Assembly (NCBI GenBank): GCA_030637945.1
Contig: DAOWFN010000182.1
Location: 1 to 11,667 of the forward strand
DNA: 11,667 nt
Source of the DNA: Gammaproteobacteria bacterium
GTDB lineage: Bacteria; Pseudomonadota; Gammaproteobacteria; SZUA-229
Direction: 5' to 3'
In this document: piece after piece, positions 1-7,357 of the stretch
How positions within the stretch are numbered: position 1 is the first letter of the stretch
Layout of the letters: the number at the start of each line of letters is the position of its first letter
Made by a program: the position numbers and the translations under genes
The notes under the pieces: generated by a model
Told to the model about the DNA's origin: nothing
The model's input: the letters and a program-made list of their open reading frames with translations, nothing else
Database searches by the model: none

Positions 1-47
1 AAATTAGACCATTTATGCCTGTTGGTTAAAAAGAAAAAACTTTTAGA

Positions 48-287
48 TTTTTCCGCAAATGAACGCAAATAAACGCAAATAAAAACATTATTTGTAGGCA
101 GGGATAAGGCTTTGCCGTTCCCGGCAGTTGGTGCAACAAACGCCTGCAAAGCTACCGCTACCGCTCCTGCCAACGCCCCTTACCTACGTCCATGTAGGCA
201 ACGTACCTTACGCAGGCCTACATTTGTTTAATATAAATATTTTTAGGGCTTTTAATTTGCGTTTATTTGCGTTCATTTGCGGAAAAA
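48..287. repeat. 33-bp perfect inverted repeat enclosing a second repeat element
   Basis: Positions 48-80 and 255-287 are exact reverse complements over 33 bp. Each arm starts with a T run and CCGC and then carries about three steps of a 10-bp unit of the form gcaaatRaac. The 174 bp between the arms are mostly occupied by an unrelated GTAGGC-bounded element (94-221). The structure resembles a non-autonomous palindromic or MITE-like repeat. No transposase gene is present in the interval. Whether the outer arms are one element interrupted by the inner one, or a flanking pair, cannot be decided from one copy. Confidence 0.8.
94..221 (-). repeat. Dispersed palindromic repeat, copy A (REP/BIME-like)
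   Basis: The element is bounded by gtaggc (94-99) and gcctac (216-221). Its 46-nt core at 157-202, read on the minus strand, matches the core of copy B at 10270-10315 with only two differences. The right end forms a hairpin: 194-199 pairs with 216-221 and 202-205 pairs with 209-212. The left end can form another (ggga 101-104 with tccc 119-122, and ggc with gcc around a TTT loop). The GTAG foot next to a hairpin is characteristic of REP sequences mobilised by REP-associated tyrosine transposases. No such transposase lies in this window. Confidence 0.75.
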
Positions 288-439
288 ATTGTTTTTGTTT
301 GTATGGCCGTTTTTGCTCTGTCAGCAGATATCTAAAACTAGTCATTTAACCCGTAATCGTTATTGTTGTTAAATGATGCGGTCAACTTATGTATTCGTGC
401 AGAGACTTGATTGTTTACGCACAGCTTGTTCATGTTTTC

Positions 440-448
440 TGTGGATAA
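440..448 (-). promoter_or_regulatory. Perfect DnaA-box 9-mer
   Basis: The minus strand reads TTATCCACA, the high-affinity DnaA box of gammaproteobacteria. A degenerate second copy follows at 452-460 (two differences). It lies in A+T-rich, gene-free DNA. A single perfect box can occur by chance, so a role in DnaA binding or titration is only inferred. Confidence 0.4.
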
Positions 449-636
449 CTCTGTGGGTTAAAAATCGGTAAATTTTACATATTTGATATGCCATGATAAC
501 GATGGTTTTGGTAATGTTTTCAGAGTTTCGTATATTATTATATAAAACAATAAATTACAGATGTATCTTTAGAGTATTGGTTATCAATATGAGGCAAGTT
601 AGTCGTTTTCTGAGTTACTGACTATATCTTGTGCCT

Positions 637-645
637 TGTGCATAA
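637..645 (-). promoter_or_regulatory. DnaA-box-like 9-mer
   Basis: The minus strand reads TTATGCACA, which fits the relaxed DnaA-box consensus TTWTNCACA. It has the same orientation as the perfect box about 200 bp to the left and lies just downstream of the hydrolase gene stop codon. Function is inferred from the motif only. Confidence 0.3.
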
Positions 646-678
646 CTTAAGCACTAGGAAATCCGCCACAGTCAATTT

Positions 679-1401
679 TTATTCTATAGAGTGTAGTGCC
701 TGTTCTTTTGAAACAGCTTCATAAGGGGTATCTCTAATCTTGTCGTGGACGTGCATCCGGTATTTTATAAAATCCGCCTGTTCATCAAAATGTAAAAAAG
801 GGTTTCCGCTACACTGAGATTCCAGTGTTGATGTTGGTGATTGTGGCGCATAGTTATGTCCGGGATGTAACACGGTTGAAGCGGGTAACTCGGTTTTCAT
901 TTTCTTTAAGGTGTTAAACATTTCTCCGGGGTCGCCGCCGGCCAGATCGCAACGACCGCAACCAAAGACAAATAATGTATCACCCGCTATCAGATCATCG
1001 CCGATATGGTAGCAGGCTGATCCCGGTGTATGGCCAGGCGTGTGCAGGATGTTGATCCGGCTCTCACCGATTTTTATCTGGTCACCGCCATGATGTAGAA
1101 CAGGTTGATCAAGGTTCGCGCCCCAAAACGTTGCTTCCGGTTTTAATAGATGAATCTTGGCATCGCTATGTTCAAGCGTTTGCTGCAGACCGTTTATGTG
1201 ATCATGATGACTGTGTGTTAGCAGTATGTCAGTAATTTTGATGTCTTTTGAATCTGCAAAATCTAGCACTTCACCGACTTCCCATGCCGGATCAACGATC
1301 GCGGCTGTGTTGCTTGCATGGTCATGGATCAGGTAAACAAAGTTTTCCATTGGACCTAATTCCATACTGTGAACACTGTACGATTTTTGATTTTTTGGCA
1401 T
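679..1401 (-). CDS. MBL-fold metallo-hydrolase, glyoxalase II-like
   Basis: This 240-residue protein is a probable cytosolic zinc-dependent thiolester hydrolase of the metallo-beta-lactamase superfamily, closest in appearance to the glyoxalase II/ETHE1-like branch, which acts on glutathione or related thiol adducts. The metal ligands are all visible: THSHHDH (His63, His65, Asp67, His68), HTPGH (His124), AGD (Asp141) and HPGH (His182). A GRCDLAGGDP segment (149-158) is typical of the family. There is no signal peptide. The start ATG is preceded on the minus strand by GAGGT (1408-1412) six bases away, a good ribosome binding site. The gene is divergent from the GGDEF gene, with 114 bp between the starts. 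The exact substrate (hydroxyacylglutathione, persulfide or other) cannot be read from the sequence. Confidence 0.88.
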   Translation of the reverse strand: MPKNQKSYSVHSMELGPMENFVYLIHDHASNTAAIVDPAWEVGEVLDFADSKDIKITDILLTHSHHDHINGLQQTLEHSDAKIHLLKPEATFWGANLDQPVLHHGGDQIKIGESRINILHTPGHTPGSACYHIGDDLIAGDTLFVFGCGRCDLAGGDPGEMFNTLKKMKTELPASTVLHPGHNYAPQSPTSTLESQCSGNPFLHFDEQADFIKYRMHVHDKIRDTPYEAVSKEQALHSIE

Positions 1402-1430
1402 GATAAGACCTCGGCCTGGTAATTTTCGTT

Positions 1431-1460
1431 TTGAATCGAGATTGAAAACGTGTTTATAAT
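1431..1460 (+). promoter_or_regulatory. Predicted sigma-70 promoter of the GGDEF gene
   Basis: TTGAAT (1431-1436) and TATAAT (1455-1460) are separated by 18 bp, close to the sigma-70 consensus. They point rightward toward the GGDEF start at 1516, leaving a leader of roughly 45-50 bases. A near-match to an IHF site (CATCAATTGATTA, 1469-1481) follows immediately. A TATAAT on the minus strand (1478-1483) could serve the leftward hydrolase gene, but its -35 partner is poorly spaced. Confidence 0.5.
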
Positions 1461-1515
1461 CTGAGTCGCATCAATTGATTATACCTTTTCGTGCATTAGC
1501 GAGTGTAAAGAGAAA

Positions 1516-2508
1516 GTGGAAACGTTGGTAAAAAAACACGACATATTATTATTGTCACGTTTACAGTTATTCAGGAATGTTGATCTATTGAGTCCGGCTC
1601 TGCACGATTTGCTCGGCTCATGTATCTATCGAAAATTAGCTGTTGATGAAGTTGTCCTATCTACTCGCGAAGAAAATCATTATCTGTATGTACTGCTTAA
1701 AGGCCGGCTAGTCATCCAGTTGACACCGCATGACGATATTCCGTTTGCAACGGTGGAGCCGGGTGAATGTGTTGGCGAAATGTCGATTATTGACAGCCGT
1801 ATTCCTTATGAAAAGATAAGTGCTTCGGAAGAGACAACGGTGCTTGTTATAGAGCGAGAAATTCTCTGGCGCATGATCAGTGTATCACATGAGATATCCA
1901 GAAATTTGCTGTACATCATGTCTGAGCGTGTCCGCTACAGTAATATTGTCATTGCGGACAGCCTGGAGATGCAGCGTAAATATCAACGTTATGCGATGAC
2001 TGATGCATTAACGGGGTTGCATAATCGCGGTTGGCTGGATGATGCGTTCGATCGTGAGGTGAAGCGCAGTGAACGTGACCAGTTGCCGCTTTCACTCATC
2101 ATGATAGATGTTGATAACTTCAAGAAATATAATGATGATTATGGCCACCTTGCGGGTGACCATGTGTTGACTGCGGCTGCCAGATCGATCCGTAGCCCAC
2201 TAAGACCGAATGACCTTGTCGCGCGATTTGGTGGAGAGGAATTTGCTGTATTGTTACCTGAGACGAATGTGGTCAACGCAAAATTTATTGCTGAGCGATT
2301 ACGCGAAAGTGTTAGTAAGGCTGACCCCGGTATTCTAGATGAAAAACAGTTGCCAAAAATAACTATCTCATTAGGCGTTGCTGCACGAAAACCAAAAGAT
2401 ACGCTTGATATGATGATCGCAGCGGCCGATGTGGCGATGTACCATGCGAAACGCAAAGGAAGAAACCGGGTAGAAGTTGCGGCCGGTGAATCAGCTAAGA
2501 CCAAATAA
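1516..2508 (+). CDS. Diguanylate cyclase with N-terminal cNMP-binding-fold domain
   Basis: This is a 330-residue cytosolic protein. Residues about 14-140 form a cyclic-nucleotide-binding (CRP/EAL-regulator type) domain with the usual glycine and GEMS landmarks. Residues about 158-320 form a GGDEF domain (DALTGLHNR 163-171, DVDNFK 198-203, GGEEF 239-243). It should make c-di-GMP from two GTP. An RxxD inhibitory site (RPND, 230-233) lies five residues before GGEEF, so product feedback inhibition is expected. The cNMP pocket is odd: after GEMSIID the Arg-Ser/Thr pair that contacts the cyclic phosphate is replaced by Tyr-Glu-Lys (98-100), so cAMP may not be the ligand. No membrane segments are seen. 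The start is GTG with only a weak AAGAGAAA upstream. The Nudix gene follows after 35 bp. Confidence 0.92.
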   Translation: METLVKKHDILLLSRLQLFRNVDLLSPALHDLLGSCIYRKLAVDEVVLSTREENHYLYVLLKGRLVIQLTPHDDIPFATVEPGECVGEMSIIDSRIPYEKISASEETTVLVIEREILWRMISVSHEISRNLLYIMSERVRYSNIVIADSLEMQRKYQRYAMTDALTGLHNRGWLDDAFDREVKRSERDQLPLSLIMIDVDNFKKYNDDYGHLAGDHVLTAAARSIRSPLRPNDLVARFGGEEFAVLLPETNVVNAKFIAERLRESVSKADPGILDEKQLPKITISLGVAARKPKDTLDMMIAAADVAMYHAKRKGRNRVEVAAGESAKTK

Positions 2509-2543
2509 TTCCCACTGAAAATTTTTAAATCATATCTTCATTA

Positions 2544-3011
2544 ATGTCAGATAAAACATTGTCCAGACCCGTCATCGGCGTTGGCGTATTGGTGTGGCGA
2601 GATAAGCAGCTATTACTTGGTAAGCGCATTTCAGAACAGCAGGATGTCTGCTGGCAGTTTCCTGGTGGCCATCTGGAAAATGATGAATCGGTTATCCAAT
2701 GCGCTTCTCGTGAGGTACTGGAGGAAACCGGGTTAAAAATTAAGGCCTTGCGGCATCTGGGTTTCACGGATAAAGCGTTTTCCATTGGGCAACGCCAATA
2801 CATTACTCTGCTGGTTTCCTGCGATCATGAAACGGGTGAGGCGCAAACGCTAGAACCCGACAAATGTGAAGTTTGGCAATGGTTTGATTATCAAGATTTA
2901 CCCACGCCTTTGTTTCAGCCAATAGAGATTTTTATCTCGCAGCAGCCCGGGTCACAGCAACGAGATCTTTATGACTTGCATCGTGCTTCTCAAATAATGT
3001 CGAGTACGTAA
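2544..3011 (+). CDS. Nudix hydrolase (NUDT15/MTH-like)
   Basis: This 155-residue protein has a complete Nudix box, GX5EX7REUXEEXGU, running from Gly42 to Leu64, with the metal-binding REVLEE at 56-61. Members cleave nucleoside diphosphates linked to another group, often damaged or non-canonical (deoxy)nucleoside triphosphates. The GVGV...LLLGKR opening (12-28) and the FPGGHLE segment resemble the NUDT15 type of nucleotide-triphosphate diphosphatase. The substrate cannot be fixed from sequence. It starts 35 bp after the GGDEF stop on the same strand, so the two are probably cotranscribed. No clear Shine-Dalgarno sequence precedes the ATG, which fits translation reinitiation or coupling, but this is inference. 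Confidence 0.9.
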   Translation: MSDKTLSRPVIGVGVLVWRDKQLLLGKRISEQQDVCWQFPGGHLENDESVIQCASREVLEETGLKIKALRHLGFTDKAFSIGQRQYITLLVSCDHETGEAQTLEPDKCEVWQWFDYQDLPTPLFQPIEIFISQQPGSQQRDLYDLHRASQIMSST

Positions 3012-3047
3012 GACGTAAGCTACAGCAAAAAAGTAAAAGCAGTTGCC

Positions 3048-3091
3048 GTTGTTTTCAGGTGTTGGCGAAAACGACAGCGTTCTATTTTTTT
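3048..3091 (+). terminator. Weak candidate terminator after the Nudix gene
   Basis: A nine-pair stem (3048-3056 with 3067-3075, one G-T wobble) with a 10-nt loop is followed, after nine further bases, by seven Ts (3085-3091). The gap between stem and T tract is too long for a textbook intrinsic terminator, so this is only a candidate for the end of the GGDEF-Nudix transcript. Confidence 0.25.
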
Positions 3092-3180
3092 GCAAATAAA
3101 AATTAATATAAATAAATTGCTTTGAACTGTTATTTCAAGCCGTTTGAGCTAATAATAAGTATTAAGAAAGATATATTCTG
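3092..3180 (+). promoter_or_regulatory. A+T-rich leader, probable suc operon promoter region
   Basis: This strongly A+T-rich stretch lies directly upstream of sucA and is the natural place for the operon promoter. TTGAAC (3122-3127), TTGAGC (3144-3149), TATAAA (3107-3112) and TATATT (3172-3177) are present, but no pair has good 16-18 bp spacing, so no single promoter is assigned. Confidence 0.3.
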
Positions 3181-3199
3181 TTGTGAGCCGTGTTCACAA
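3181..3199. promoter_or_regulatory. Inverted repeat upstream of sucA, possible operator
   Basis: TTGTGA (3181-3186) and TCACAA (3194-3199) are perfect 6-bp inverted arms around a 7-bp spacer. This resembles a CRP half-site pair, but CRP sites have a 6-bp spacer between TGTGA and TCACA. It lies about 20 bp before the sucA ribosome binding site, where a bound repressor or an mRNA hairpin could affect sucA expression. The binding protein is unknown. Confidence 0.35.
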
Positions 3200-3227
3200 T
3201 TTAGAAAATAATTATTCAGGGTGTGAA

Positions 3228-6110
3228 ATGACTCATAAAACTAAAACAGGTATGTCAGAGCTATTGGATAGCTCGGCAGTTTATGGCGAAAGCGCAGCCT
3301 GGTTAGAGTCAATGTATGAAACCTACCTAAGTGATCCAGATCAGTTAGAAACGACATGGCGTCAGTATTTTGATGGTCTGCCTGGGGTCAATGGTAAGGC
3401 AGTAAATGGAGACGATATTGCCCCTTCAGATTTTGAGGTTTCTCCGGGTGAGGTTTCACCTCGAGAAATGCATGATTACTTCATAGATTATGCGCAACAA
3501 AAACATGATTTACGTTTTGGATCATGTGTTGGAGTCAATCACGAAAAAAAGCAGGTCCAGGTATTACAGCTTATCAATGCCTATCGATTTCGCGGGCATC
3601 AGGTAGCGAATTTGAATCCTCTAAATGGTCGACGTGAGGGCCATGTGCCTGAGCTATCGCTAGATTATCATGAGCTGTCAGAAAATGATTTCGAACTGGT
3701 CTTTGACACCGGGTCGTTATCAGGCGCTGAATCGTTACCGTTAGGTGAGATATATCAAATCGTTCGACAAACTTATTGTGGTTCGATCGGTTCGGAGTAC
3801 ATGCATATCACCGAAACCTCTGAAAAACGCTGGTTGCAGAAACGTCTTGAAACATCGCGTGGTAAAGCGATATTGAATGAAGTCGAAAAGATTAATATCC
3901 TTCAGCAGTTAACAGATGCAGAAGGTTTAGAGCGCTACCTGCATTCAAAATATGTTGGTCAAAAACGGTTTTCATTAGAAGGCGGTGAATCTTTAATTCC
4001 TCTGCTGGATGAGTTAGTACAATTTGCCGGGACACAAAAGATTAAAGAAGTCGTGATCGGTATGGCACATCGTGGCCGTTTGAACGTGCTCGTGAATATA
4101 CTAGGCAAGACACCACACGAATTGTTCAGTGAGTTTGAAGGAACCAAAGAAGTTAGCGAGCTTACAGGGGATGTTAAATATCATCTGGGTTTTTCGTCTG
4201 ACATGGATACGCCTGGCGGTCCTGTTCATCTGGCGCTGGCATTTAATCCATCACATCTGGAAATTGTTGGCCCTGTTGTTGAAGGTTCGGTCCGTGCCAG
4301 GCAATGGCGTCGGGGTGATAGAGAAGGTGATGAGGTTATCCCGGTGCAGATCCATGGTGACGCTGCATTTTCAGGACAGGGCGTTGTCATGGAAACATTA
4401 CAGATGTCACAATCACGAGGTTATCTGACACACGGTACGGTGCATATCATCGTTAATAATCAGATCGGTTTTACTACCAGTGCTCAGCATGATGCGCGTT
4501 CGACTTACTACTGTACTGATATCGCAAAAATGGTCGGTGCGCCTATCTTCCATGTGAACGCAGATGACCCCGAAGCAGTCGTCATGGTGACTCGTATTGC
4601 ACTGGAATTTCGTAATAAATTTAAAAAGGATGTAGTGATCGATATGGTGTGTTATCGCCGACACGGTCACAATGAGGCGGATGAACCGTCTGCAACACAA
4701 CCGATGATGTATAAAAAAATTCGGACACTCGATAGCACCAGAACGCTCTATGCAAAAAAAATCGTTGAAGACAAGGTGTTAACACAGGAGCAATGTGACA
4801 TCATGGCGCACAGTGTGCGTAAGATTTTAGAATCCGGGGAATGCATCGTGCCACACAAGTTGCCCGAGTTTAAAGCTGATCTGTCTACACATGTTAAATG
4901 GGGTAAATATATTGCTGATTCGATACTGAAAGATGTTGATACCACCGTCTCGTTGAAAACTATCCGTAAGGTGGCAACTGCAATGAATCAAGTGCCGCAG
5001 GGTTTCCAGCTGCAAGCGCGTGTTGAAAAAATAGTTACTGACAGGAATAAGATGACAGCGGGCGCCCTGTCAATCGATTGGGGTTATGCTGAATTATTGG
5101 CGTACGGCACCTTGCTGAAACAGGGCAATTCTATACGTCTGACTGGACAGGATAGCGGTCGAGGAACATTTTTTCACCGGCACGCTGTATTGCATAATCA
5201 GGTGGATGGTTCTTCCTATTGCCCATTGCGGGAGCTGGGTAATGATGAAAACAATTTCAGAGTGTTTGACTCCTTATTATCTGAAGCGGCTGTATTAGCT
5301 TTTGAGTATGGGTTTTCGACCACAGAACCTAAAACCCTGGTGTTATGGGAGGCGCAGTTCGGTGATTTTGCCAACGGGGCTCAAGTGGTTATCGATCAGT
5401 TTATTTCAGCGGGAGAGCATAAGTGGGGACGCGCCAGTGGTCTGGTGATGTTATTACCACACGGATTCGAAGGGCAGGGTGCAGAGCATTCGTCAGCAAG
5501 GTTAGAGCGATATTTACAGTTGTGTTCAGTGCATAATATGCAGGTATGTGTGCCAACTACACCCGCGCAGATGTTTCATTTGCTCAGGAGGCAAATGGTA
5601 CGTAATTGCCGTAAGCCTCTTATCGTAATGACACCAAAAAGTTTATTGCGCCATAAACTGTGTGTCAGCACGTTAGATGATTTGACGCATGGTCAATTCA
5701 GCTGGGTTTTGCCTGAAGTTGATGAGTTACAAAATAAAAAAGTCAGGCGTGTGATTATATGCAGTGGAAAAATTTATTATGAATTGCTGGAAGCGAGGCG
5801 GGTAGGGCGAATACATGATATTGCAATATTACGTATCGAGCAGGTTTATCCTTTTCCGGGTGAGCAATTAGATGCATTGCTGGAGCAATACACTAATACC
5901 AATGAATTATTATGGTGTCAGGAAGAGCCAAAAAACCAGGGAGCCTGGGATTTTAGTAAACTGCGTATTCCTGCTTTTTTGAATAAACGCTGGCAGCTTG
6001 GTTATGCTGGCAGAGAGCCATCTTCTGCGCCAGCGGTTGGCTCGGCAAGGCTGCATGGAATAGAGCAGCAAAAGATTATAAATGACGCCCTCGATATTAC
6101 AGAAGAATAA
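3228..6110 (+). CDS. sucA: 2-oxoglutarate dehydrogenase E1 component
   Basis: The 960-residue thiamine-diphosphate enzyme decarboxylates 2-oxoglutarate and transfers the succinyl group to lipoyl-SucB in the 2-oxoglutarate dehydrogenase complex. Landmarks match the enterobacterial enzyme: E1 N-terminal motif LDSS (13-16) and WRQYF (44-48), FSLEGGES (248-255), MAHRGRLNVL (279-288), the diphosphate-magnesium motif GDAAFSGQG (377-385) through NNQIGFT (410-416), and QDSGRGTFFHRH (641-652). The ATG at 3228 is preferred: it has AGGG (3218-3221) six bases upstream and places LDSS where E. coli SucA has it. An in-frame GTG at 3183 lacks a good ribosome binding site and sits inside the palindrome at 3181-3199. 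An ATG at 3252 is a second alternative. sucB begins 15 bp downstream. Confidence 0.97.
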   Translation: MTHKTKTGMSELLDSSAVYGESAAWLESMYETYLSDPDQLETTWRQYFDGLPGVNGKAVNGDDIAPSDFEVSPGEVSPREMHDYFIDYAQQKHDLRFGSCVGVNHEKKQVQVLQLINAYRFRGHQVANLNPLNGRREGHVPELSLDYHELSENDFELVFDTGSLSGAESLPLGEIYQIVRQTYCGSIGSEYMHITETSEKRWLQKRLETSRGKAILNEVEKINILQQLTDAEGLERYLHSKYVGQKRFSLEGGESLIPLLDELVQFAGTQKIKEVVIGMAHRGRLNVLVNILGKTPHELFSEFEGTKEVSELTGDVKYHLGFSSDMDTPGGPVHLALAFNPSHLEIVGPVVEGSVRARQWRRGDREGDEVIPVQIHGDAAFSGQGVVMETLQMSQSRGYLTHGTVHIIVNNQIGFTTSAQHDARSTYYCTDIAKMVGAPIFHVNADDPEAVVMVTRIALEFRNKFKKDVVIDMVCYRRHGHNEADEPSATQPMMYKKIRTLDSTRTLYAKKIVEDKVLTQEQCDIMAHSVRKILESGECIVPHKLPEFKADLSTHVKWGKYIADSILKDVDTTVSLKTIRKVATAMNQVPQGFQLQARVEKIVTDRNKMTAGALSIDWGYAELLAYGTLLKQGNSIRLTGQDSGRGTFFHRHAVLHNQVDGSSYCPLRELGNDENNFRVFDSLLSEAAVLAFEYGFSTTEPKTLVLWEAQFGDFANGAQVVIDQFISAGEHKWGRASGLVMLLPHGFEGQGAEHSSARLERYLQLCSVHNMQVCVPTTPAQMFHLLRRQMVRNCRKPLIVMTPKSLLRHKLCVSTLDDLTHGQFSWVLPEVDELQNKKVRRVIICSGKIYYELLEARRVGRIHDIAILRIEQVYPFPGEQLDALLEQYTNTNELLWCQEEPKNQGAWDFSKLRIPAFLNKRWQLGYAGREPSSAPAVGSARLHGIEQQKIINDALDITEE

Positions 6111-6125
6111 GTGTGAGTTAAGAGC

Positions 6126-7355
6126 ATGAGCATAGAAATAAAAGTACCTGTACTGCCGGAGTCTGTTGCTGATGCCGTCATCGCTAACTGGTATAAACAG
6201 GCCGGTGAGTCGATTGATGTCGACGAAGTCCTGGTTGATCTCGAAACCGATAAGGTTATTCTGGAAGTGCCAACGATCAAGCAGGGTGTGGTCAAAGAGA
6301 TTTTATTTTCTGTTGGAGATACAGTGACTGCTGGCCAGCTGTTGGCGGTAATCGATGATTCGCCAGCAGCTATCGCTTCGAATGATGCTCATGTCGATAA
6401 CACAAAGGTTGAAGACAAGATAAGTGATAACGTGGCAAAAATGGCCGTCGCTGCCATGAGTCCTTCGGTAAGAAAGATGGTTGCAGAAAACGAGATCGAT
6501 GAAGCGCAGTTAGTCGGCAGTGGAAAAAATGGCAGAATAATCAAAAAGGATGTGGAAAAATATCTGGCTGAAAATATGCAGCCTGATGATGACTCTATTT
6601 CCAGTGAACAGCGTCCGACTTACAGTGTGGAAGTAAAGCCTGCGGTATCCAGCGAAAGGCTGGAGCGCAGAGTGCCGATGACACGGTTGCGTGCACGTAT
6701 CGCAGAGCGTTTGGTTCAGTCGCAGAGTGAAGCGGCAATTCTGACTACCTTTAATGAAGTCAATATGAAGCCGGTGATGGAACTGCGTACACGGTATAAA
6801 GAGCCTTTTGAGAAAAAGTTCGCCGTACGTTTAGGGTTTATGTCATTTTTTGTGCAAGCTTGTGTGGAAGCATTAAAACGTTTTCCGGAAATCAATGCGT
6901 CGATCGATGGTAACGACATTGTCTATCATGGTTTTTATGATGTCGGTGTTGCGGTTTCCGGACCGAATGGTCTGGTCGTGCCGATCGTGCGTGATGCCGA
7001 TGCCCTTTCTGTTGCAGAGATCGAACAGTCGATTGTAGATTATGCCAGTAAAGCCATGACAAGTAGTCTGTCGATCGAAGATATTACCGGCGGTACTTTT
7101 ACTATCTCTAATGGCGGTGTTTTTGGATCGATGCTGTCAACGCCAATTCTTAATCCGCCGCAGAGTGCGATTTTAGGTATGCATAATATTACCGAGCGTG
7201 CGATGGTGGTTGATGGAGAAGTAAAAGTTTTGCCGATGATGTATCTCGCATTATCTTACGATCACCGGTTAGTCGATGGTAAGAGTGCCGTCCAGTTCCT
7301 GGTTACTATTAAACAGTTACTGGAAGACCCCTCACGTATGTTGCTTGGTGTTTGA
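6126..7355 (+). CDS. sucB: Dihydrolipoyllysine-residue succinyltransferase (E2)
   Basis: The 409-residue E2 core protein transfers the succinyl group from SucA through its lipoyl arm to CoA. Domains in order: a lipoyl domain (about 2-77) with the lipoylated lysine in ETDKV (Lys43); an acidic linker; a peripheral subunit-binding domain (about 108-147, SPSVRKMVAENEID) that holds SucA or Lpd; a second linker; and the catalytic acyltransferase domain (about 180-409) with the active-site HRLVDG (His380, Asp384). One lipoyl domain and the C-terminal SYDHRLVDGKSAVQFL segment identify the 2-oxoglutarate type rather than the pyruvate type. It lies between sucA (15 bp upstream) and lpd (2 bp downstream), so translation is probably coupled. 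Confidence 0.97.
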   Translation: MSIEIKVPVLPESVADAVIANWYKQAGESIDVDEVLVDLETDKVILEVPTIKQGVVKEILFSVGDTVTAGQLLAVIDDSPAAIASNDAHVDNTKVEDKISDNVAKMAVAAMSPSVRKMVAENEIDEAQLVGSGKNGRIIKKDVEKYLAENMQPDDDSISSEQRPTYSVEVKPAVSSERLERRVPMTRLRARIAERLVQSQSEAAILTTFNEVNMKPVMELRTRYKEPFEKKFAVRLGFMSFFVQACVEALKRFPEINASIDGNDIVYHGFYDVGVAVSGPNGLVVPIVRDADALSVAEIEQSIVDYASKAMTSSLSIEDITGGTFTISNGGVFGSMLSTPILNPPQSAILGMHNITERAMVVDGEVKVLPMMYLALSYDHRLVDGKSAVQFLVTIKQLLEDPSRMLLGV

Positions 7356-7357
7356 TC

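Larger units (their letters stand above)
1..678. other. Gene-free left-hand region
   Basis: No reading frame in this stretch resembles a protein or has a convincing ribosome binding site. The left part (48-287) is a nested inverted-repeat structure, annotated separately. The rest (about 290-678) is A+T-rich and contains two DnaA-box-like 9-mers at 440-448 and 637-645. No tRNA, rRNA or clear intrinsic terminator was seen. It lies downstream of the leftward hydrolase gene that ends at 679. Confidence 0.7.

Noticed and set aside
55..83. Short 10-bp tandem units (gcaaatRaac) considered as a CRISPR-like or iteron array
   Set aside because: Only about three contiguous units without spacers, and they are repeated inverted at 255-287; they are part of the arms of an inverted repeat.
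128..349. Open frame of 73 codons on the plus strand
   Set aside because: It runs through the inner repeat and the right arm of the inverted repeat, has no ribosome binding site and low-complexity composition imposed by the repeat; not a gene.
373..471. 32-codon ATG frame in the gene-free region
   Set aside because: There is no Shine-Dalgarno sequence and it crosses the DnaA box; its residues look random.
1478..1509. Minus-strand promoter for the hydrolase gene (TATAAT with TTTACA)
   Set aside because: The spacing is about 20 bp, outside the normal range, so it was not listed as a separate feature.
2139..2504. Long antisense frame within the GGDEF gene, and similar antisense frames under sucA, lpd, sucC and sucD
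   Set aside because: They lie opposite well-identified genes and have no recognisable domains or start signals; they are shadows of the coding strand.
3183..3227. GTG at 3183 as the sucA start, adding 15 residues
   Set aside because: It lies within the palindrome at 3181-3199, has no well-placed ribosome binding site, and the extension has no counterpart in E. coli SucA, whereas the ATG at 3228 has AGGG six bases upstream.
7352..7357. TTG at 7352 as the lpd start
   Set aside because: The ATG at 7358 gives a normal Lpd N-terminus; the TTG would overlap the sucB stop and add only two residues.
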